64,000 nucleotides of DNA from Darksidea phi (Eukaryota > Ascomycota > Dothideomycetes > Pleosporales > Lentitheciaceae). A program made the position numbers and the translations under genes. Shown here piece after piece: positions 58,195 through 64,000 of the stretch. Location: positions 186,001 through 250,000 of the forward strand of contig JASJFT010000002.1 in assembly GCA_030770425.1 (NCBI GenBank), read 5' to 3'. The notes under the pieces were generated by a model. That model did no database searches, had not been told where the DNA came from, and saw only the letters and a program-made list of their open reading frames with translations. The first letter of the stretch is position 1, and each line of letters starts with the position of its first letter.

Positions 58195-61100
58195 CTACTC
58201 ATACTTTCTCTCGAATTCATCCTCCAACCCAATAGTAACCTTAATATTCATAGCCCCCAGTTCCTGAATAAGCAGCTTCGCCGCATACGGCACCGTCAAC
58301 TTCCTCATGCCCCTCTCATCATCACAAATCCGACAATACCCACCAGACCCCATCTGTCCACAGCCCTCGCAAACATCCACCTGATGTGCATCACTACTAA
58401 GCATTAGTCGTTCCAGAAGAAGTTGGCTTGCGCCGTACGCGATAAGACAATCGCGCTCCATTTCGCCTAGACGGAGGCCACCTGAGCGAGCGCGTCCTTC
58501 GGTGGGTTGACGCGTGAGGATGGCGCGCGGACCGCGCGAGCGTGAATGCATTTTATCTTGGACCATGTGTTTGAGCTTTTGGTAGTAGATGGGGCCGAAG
58601 AAAACGTAGAATTGGAGAGCTTCGCCTGTAATGCCGCTTGTAAGGTAGTCTTTCCCGGTGTAGGAGAACCCCTTCTCCACAAGGATTTGCGCCATGTCGA
58701 TGACTTTGGAGCCGCCGAATGCAGTTCCGTATTCAAGTGTGCCTCTGAGCACGCCCGCTTTTCCGGAAAGAAGCTCCATCATCTTGCCCACTGTCATACG
58801 GGACGGGAAACCATGGGGGTTCATGATGATGTCTGGGCAGATACCTTGGTCGTTGAAAGGCATGTCTTCTTGTGGAGAGATGAGACCACAGACACCTTTT
58901 TGACCGTGACGCGAGGAGAACTTGTCACCCAGCTCAGGTCTGCGCGTCTGGCGGAAGAGAAGCTTGATGAGATTCACACCCGCCTCATTCTCTGTCACAC
59001 ACACTTTGTCGACGTATGAAAAATCCTCTAACTTGTGCTTTAGGGCTTGCGTCTTGTGGTCGATGCCCAATTTGTTGTTCACCGTATCATTCGGCACCGC
59101 CTTCATCAGGAAGTAGTCACCTTGGCGCACTCGAGCGCCTACTTGAGCGATACCATCCTCCCCAATGTTCTCGTATTCAGGCTTGCCATAATTGATGTCG
59201 GCAGCATTAATTATATCCTGTGTTCCGTTGGCATAAGATTTAAGTGGCGTAACATGCTTTTTGAGGACCTGGCAGCGGCCAAAGCCGCGGTCGCAGGAAG
59301 CTTTGTTGAGGACAAGCGCGTCTTCAATGTCGTAGCCGGAGTACGACATGACCGCCACGGTCGCGTTTTGTCCTGCGGGTAGCTTGTCGTACTTGGTGAG
59401 TTCAATGGTTCTAGTCTTTACCATGGGCTGCTGCGGATAGACCATCAGATAGAGTAGAGTATCCAACCTCATGAACTGGTTGTACGCAATGGCACCGATA
59501 GCTTGTTTACCCATAGCGCATTGGTAAGTGTTACGCGGCGACTGATTGTGATGTGGATACGGAATAAGACCGGCAACGGCACCCAGAATCGTGAAAGGTT
59601 CGATTTCGAGATGGGTGGTGTAAGGCCCAATTTCCTTTTCGGTAAGAGAGATGTTCGTGTCGTTTTCCTCGTTCGTATCTAGGTACTCCACTAGACCGCG
59701 GGTGAGGAAGTCTTCGAACTCCATCGTGCCTTTGCGAAGCGCCTTCAGGTATCGTGCCGTGACCTTCGAGCGTCCATTCTCTACGACGATCATCGGCCGA
59801 CAGATGCGACCTTCGTCAGTTGCGATCTGTACTTCGTGGAAGTCGTGGTTGATGTGGATGCTCGTAAACTCAGAAACGCGGCCCATTCTCCGTAGTTTCC
59901 GAAAGCTGTTCAAGAAACGTTTCGGTGTATCTGTGACCGCGACCGGGGTACCATTGAGGCACACCGCGTACACGCCTTCACGATGTATCTCCTCCCCAGT
60001 CTGTGAACAGATGTCTTCAGCCCCAAGAAGGAAGATCATCTTGTGTACTGGCTCCTCGTCGTCTTCCGTGGTGACGTGCGTCATCAACGCCAAGTTCTTG
60101 ACAAGACCGCATGCCTCGCCTTCGGGCGTGTCGGAGGTACAGAGCATACCAAATTGAGATGGCTGCAGCGCACGGGGACCAGACACTTTCCTCGTCTTTT
60201 CGAACTGACTGGATATTCTCGTCATCATACCTAGCGCAGCGATAAAGCTGAGTCTGCTCAGCACATGCGTAACACCAGCACGTTCCATCTTGAATCGCTT
60301 TAAGCTCCAGTTACCGGTCGCGATGGCGCGTTCAAGCCCTATCGTTAGTTGGTTTTTGTGCGCATAGAAGTGAGTCATGGCATCAAATTCTTGAGCGCGG
60401 TTCTGCTTCTTGAGCACCTTGTCAATGCTGTTCTTGAACTCGTGGTTAAAGCGTTTGAAAAGGTCTTCGAAAAGCAGGGCTAGCATCTGGCCGGATAACT
60501 CGAGACGTTTGTTGCCGACATAATCTCGATCATCAACAAGCTTCGGATCTTGCATTGCCATGACGACCTTGCGTGCCATCAGAGCAACGTAGAGTGCCTT
60601 AGGTCGGAAATTGGTGCCTACAACAGGCACGTGTGGCAGGATGACATTAGACAAGTTTTCAATGGCCTCCAGATGGTAATTGCGCATACGCATGCCCCCT
60701 GGTTTCTTCATCAACTTGATCCGGTGGCCAATGTACTCCAGTGCTTTCTCTTGTGTGTGTATCTGCTCTTTTGCACAAGCGTCAAAATTGACCTGAAAGT
60801 CGTCTTGGTACGCGCTATCCTCTCCGGCTACCATGAGCAGTATTTCCTTGTCTGAGTGAACGCCCAGCGCCTTCAAGACGAGAACAATCGGTACCTCCTC
60901 AGATAAGGTGTTGTGCCGTAGGAACATCAAACCCTTCTTCTGAATCACATAGGTCTTTGTCCTTCTCTCGTGTGTCGAACTTGTGACGCTCGCCTGCATT
61001 ATGCCCTTCGCGCTCTCGACGATGATACGGTTCTTGTTGAGCTGCTCTTGCACTAAAATAACCTTCTCTTGTCCTCTCGTGATAAAGTAACCACCTGGAT

Positions 61101-61913
61101 CCAGCGGGCACTCGTCCATAACCGCCATCTCCCTATCGTTCTTGCCTGTCAATATGCACTTGTTGCTCTTCAACATGATCGGCATCCTCCCGAGCTTCAC
61201 GCCCCTTTTGGCAATCTTCTGGCCGCCTCTGGTATATATGACATCGACGAGAACTGGCGCAGCGTACGTCATGTCCCGCAGTCGACATTCGTTAGGCGTG
61301 ACGGTACTCCGATGGCCCTCACCGAGGTCATCTTCCTCTGCGCGATTGGGGTTCAACACACGGATATCCGTGTATTCCAGCAAGAATTTGGGATCAGTCT
61401 CGCTCCTTACGAATCGATTCGCCTTGAGCATCTTCTTGAGCTCCACGTCCACAAAGTGGTTGTAGGAGTCGACATGCTGCTTGACCAGGCCTTTCGTTTT
61501 CAGAAATGCTGGCAGTAGATTCCACTTGTCTTCCGCGGTATTAATTGGGTCGGTCAGGTGTTTACCGTAGTAAAAGGGCTCAAGCATGGCGGCGAACTCG
61601 TTGTTTGCGCTACTGTTCAAGGGCGCTTTCTGGCGGCGGGCCTTGTCGGCGGCGGACGTATGCGCGCCATCGTTCGCTGAAGATGGAATTTCGCCCACGA
61701 CATCTTCTACTAGCGCTCGCTTGCCCTGCTTTTGCGCGACCGCATCTGCATTGTTTTCGTCATGCCCGTTCGCTGGAGTCGTAGCTGTCGCAGCTTTCGC
61801 CTTCGCCCCGCGCGGGGCAGCTTTTGGCTTCGTCCTCGGAGGTTCCTGCGGGCGTATTAGCTATCCACCCTTTGTGAGAGCACTAACGTGATACTGACCT
61901 TCTTGCCCACCAT
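58195..61913 (-). CDS. RET1: RNA polymerase III second-largest subunit Rpc2/Ret1 (1221 aa)
   Basis: The first exon is 15 nt (61913-61899, MVGKK). A 53-bp intron with a GTCAGT donor joins it to 61845-58195. After a disordered Lys/Ala-rich N-terminus (about 65 residues) the Pol III-specific opening reads [22 protein letters not shown]. Conserved RNA polymerase beta-type blocks follow: [32 protein letters not shown], the clamp/active-site [14 protein letters not shown], and [20 protein letters not shown]-terminal zinc-binding array ([16 protein letters not shown]) is present. The subunit forms the lobe/protrusion side of the active centre of the nuclear enzyme that makes tRNAs, 5S rRNA and U6. 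All hallmark residues look intact. Only the short first exon is uncertain; without it the open frame lacks a suitable ATG. Confidence 0.95.
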
Positions 61914-62504
61914 AACTGTGACCGGCAAAGAAGGTGGTGGCTGCAAGTCGAGCCAAGTAGAGTGTAGGTAGCTTTCTCTAGTTCGAATTATTTTAGCGTC
62001 GCTGCAGCTGTGGCGAGTCAGACCATTAGGTGGGGCCCAATCGGTCTTCCCTAGCAGTTTTTCCCTTCACCGGTCGAGCGATTCATTATTGGAATCCACC
62101 AAAAGGATACTTGAGCCTGCACTGTCCGTAACAGATTACAGAAGGGAAACATGATTATCAAATCTTGAGGACTTGCGCAGCCGTCTCGCCCCTCAGAGAT
62201 GTGGTTTGGCAGACTCCAAGCATCACAACATTTAATACTGTGTACTCATTTCTCAGAAGACTTAATTGGAGCTCTATCGAAAGCTCACCATCTCGCGCCG
62301 CAACTCCCATCAATGCCGCCAAAATAAGCAATTTTACGTCGTCGAGATGCCATATCATACAAATCAGGAGGGAGATCACTGAAGATCACCAACCAAGGTC
62401 TTAGTCAAACACCGATGTAGCCAAAAGTCCACTACGATCGACTAAAGTCGTCCGTCCAACATACAAATGAAAATCCCGGTCCAGTCGAACCAAAGGGCAA
62501 TTGA
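61914..62504. other. intergenic, Rpc2 promoter region
   Basis: About 590 bp upstream of the Rpc2 gene and downstream of the RS-rich gene. No gene is supported. Confidence 0.4.
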
Positions 62505-64000
62505 CTAGAAAGCCGCCCCACTAACCTCTGAATCGTTGAGCGACCTCAACTGTTGCTCCGCAAGGTCGGATCTCAATGCAGCATTGTTCGCGTCTCTTTC
62601 CAGGGCATCCCATTCTTTGATACTCTTGCGTTTGGCTGCCTCCTTCTGTTCAATAATCTCGCGTAACCTGCGGGCTTCTTCTTCGAGCTTGTTGATCTTC
62701 CCGGTGTCATACAACTCAGGAGCTTTCTGACCTCCAGGGATCTCCTTTGGAAGGTCGGAGAGATGATCACGGAACCGCTGTGTCCGAGGGTAGGTTGTGG
62801 ACGTACTATTGCTCGAGCCTCTGAATGGCGGAGCGAAAGGGGTCGGTCCGAGCGCTGAACCCCGAGGCCCGGATGGCGGTCCACCAAAATAGCTTGCTCC
62901 ACCTCTTCCTCCCCAGTGTGCTGAACCTCTACGAGAAGGTGGGCCTGAAAAATCACGGGGCGCATCGTAACCGAAGCCTCCGCGACCACTCCCGCGAGGA
63001 CGAGTTGGAGCAGCGAGTACCGGATTGTTGCCGCGCGGGAATGTGGGAGGTTGTGGAGTCGAGTTCGAAGGGCCTGCTGGCGGAGAGATGGCCGGCGAAG
63101 GATAGCTGCGATTCGCAGGGCCAGTAGGTGGAACGCGTGAGTAGCCATCTCCATTGCGGTATGAGGCTGCCGGCCCGGTAGGTGGGGCGAATTCTCTCTC
63201 TCGGTCGCCTCTCGGACCCGTAGGTGGGGTATCGCGATGGGGCAGAGGCGATCGCTCCCGCTCTCGCTCACGAGGGTATTCTCGATCTCGTTCGCGGTAG
63301 GGTGATCGAGGCGCTGACACAGGGTCTCGATCTCTCATGATTCTATCCTCAGTCACAAGGGCAGCTCTGCTAGGATGGATCGGAGGGGGCGAGGAGCGCC
63401 GCGAGGTTGCTGCGGATTCTCGGCCTGAGGCTTCGTTGGACGCATATGCCGGTCTCATTGGAGAGGGGGATCTTCGACGCCATGAGTCTGATGCGTATGG
63501 CTCAGCGCGCTCTCTTCTCGGTGAGGGCGAGCGACGGCGGTAGTCTCTACTCTCACGAACAGGCGCAGGCGAGTAACGACGGGGAGGACTAGACTATATC
63601 AGTCACGGCAGCTGAGTGAATTCATCAGTTTGCATACCTTTGAGCACGGGAGCGGGGCTCATCGTAGCGGCTTTGGCGGGGAGGAGAGCGGACTCCACGA
63701 CTCCTGATCGGCGAAAGGTCCCTTTCCCTCGGTGGCGGCGACCTGTCGCGGCGCGGCGAGCGCGTGTATGAATCGTATTCGCGACGCGGAGGCGATCTGG
63801 CACGATCAATTCTGAAATCGTCTCTTCTGTCATCCCTTCTGTCATCCCTTCTAGGGGAATATGTCCTTCGTGGCGGAGACCGTGGCCTTGCTCTCCACCT
63901 GTCATCGTCGCGCCGCGGGCTGCGAGACCTCCTGCGAAACGCTGGCGAGCGGCTTCGCGGGCGAGATGAGCGACCACCTGGAGTGTATGTATCAGCACCG
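62505..64000 (-). CDS. Arg/Ser-rich protein, 5' end beyond the window (partial)
   Basis: Exons in the window are 64000-63638 (incomplete 5') and 63588-62505, joined by a 49-bp intron (GTATGC donor, acceptor at 63589). An acceptor 5 bases earlier would break the frame. The visible protein begins in an RS-rich region (SPRR, RRDDRRDDRRDD repeats, many RSP/RSR units). It continues with Pro/Gly/Arg-rich segments containing four PPTGP units, and ends with a predicted coiled coil (INKLEEEARRLREIIEQKE). RS-domain proteins commonly take part in pre-mRNA splicing and bind RNA or other SR proteins. Whether an RRM lies upstream of the edge cannot be seen. Function is therefore inferred from composition only. 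Confidence 0.75.

Overview
The window is chromosomal DNA of a filamentous ascomycete (Pezizomycotina; the gene set fits a Dothideomycete, but the class is inferred). The genes are compact. Introns are 42-115 bp with GTRNGT donors, CTNAC/CTGAC branch points and YAG acceptors. The proteins are recognisably fungal: Set2, a Suz12-type VEFS protein, Pop8, a Trs130/TRAPPC10 homologue, Spc97/GCP2, Pns1, Mcl1/Ctf4 and the Pol III subunit Rpc2. There is no bacterial, phage or CRISPR signal. I see no convincing tRNA, rRNA or intact transposon. Gene models were built by hand: exon-intron joins were chosen so that splice signals, phase and protein similarity all agree, and the lengths of the resolved models divide by three.

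Layout. 0-16.8 kb: a long coiled-coil protein (+), a Pop8-like RNase P/MRP subunit (+), a WW-domain glycine-rich protein (-), a large F-box/LRR protein (-), a Suz12-like Polycomb protein with a C-terminal PHD-like finger (+), a 2.5 kb gap and an AT-hook protein (-). 16.8-20.4 kb: a 3.7 kb stretch with no supportable gene. 20.4-36.8 kb: SET2 (+), a decayed RTA1-family gene (-), TRAPPC10/Trs130 (+), an unknown coiled-coil protein (+), a secreted DUF1996 protein (+) and a cupin (-). 37.8-50.3 kb is all minus strand: Rab2/4-type GTPase, GCP2, Pns1-like choline-transporter-like protein, an unknown protein and Mcl1/Ctf4. 50.7-55.1 kb: two tandem F-box genes (+), the first apparently broken. 55.3-64 kb: an SDR (-), an unknown protein (+), Rpc2 (-) and an RS-rich protein (-) running off the right edge.

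This is mainly a housekeeping locus and not a biosynthetic cluster. Two chromatin systems lie close together, H3K36 methylation (Set2) and the H3K27 system (Suz12-like). Replication (Mcl1), microtubule nucleation (GCP2), vesicle traffic (TRAPPC10, Rab), Pol III transcription (Rpc2) and tRNA processing (Pop8) are also represented. I see no sign that they act as one operon-like unit. The least ordinary parts are the RTA1 pseudogene, the broken F-box paralogue, several very short exons (13, 15, 17 and 30 nt), a GC-AG intron, the PHD-like finger on the Suz12-like protein, an insertion in the Rab and the two gene-free gaps.
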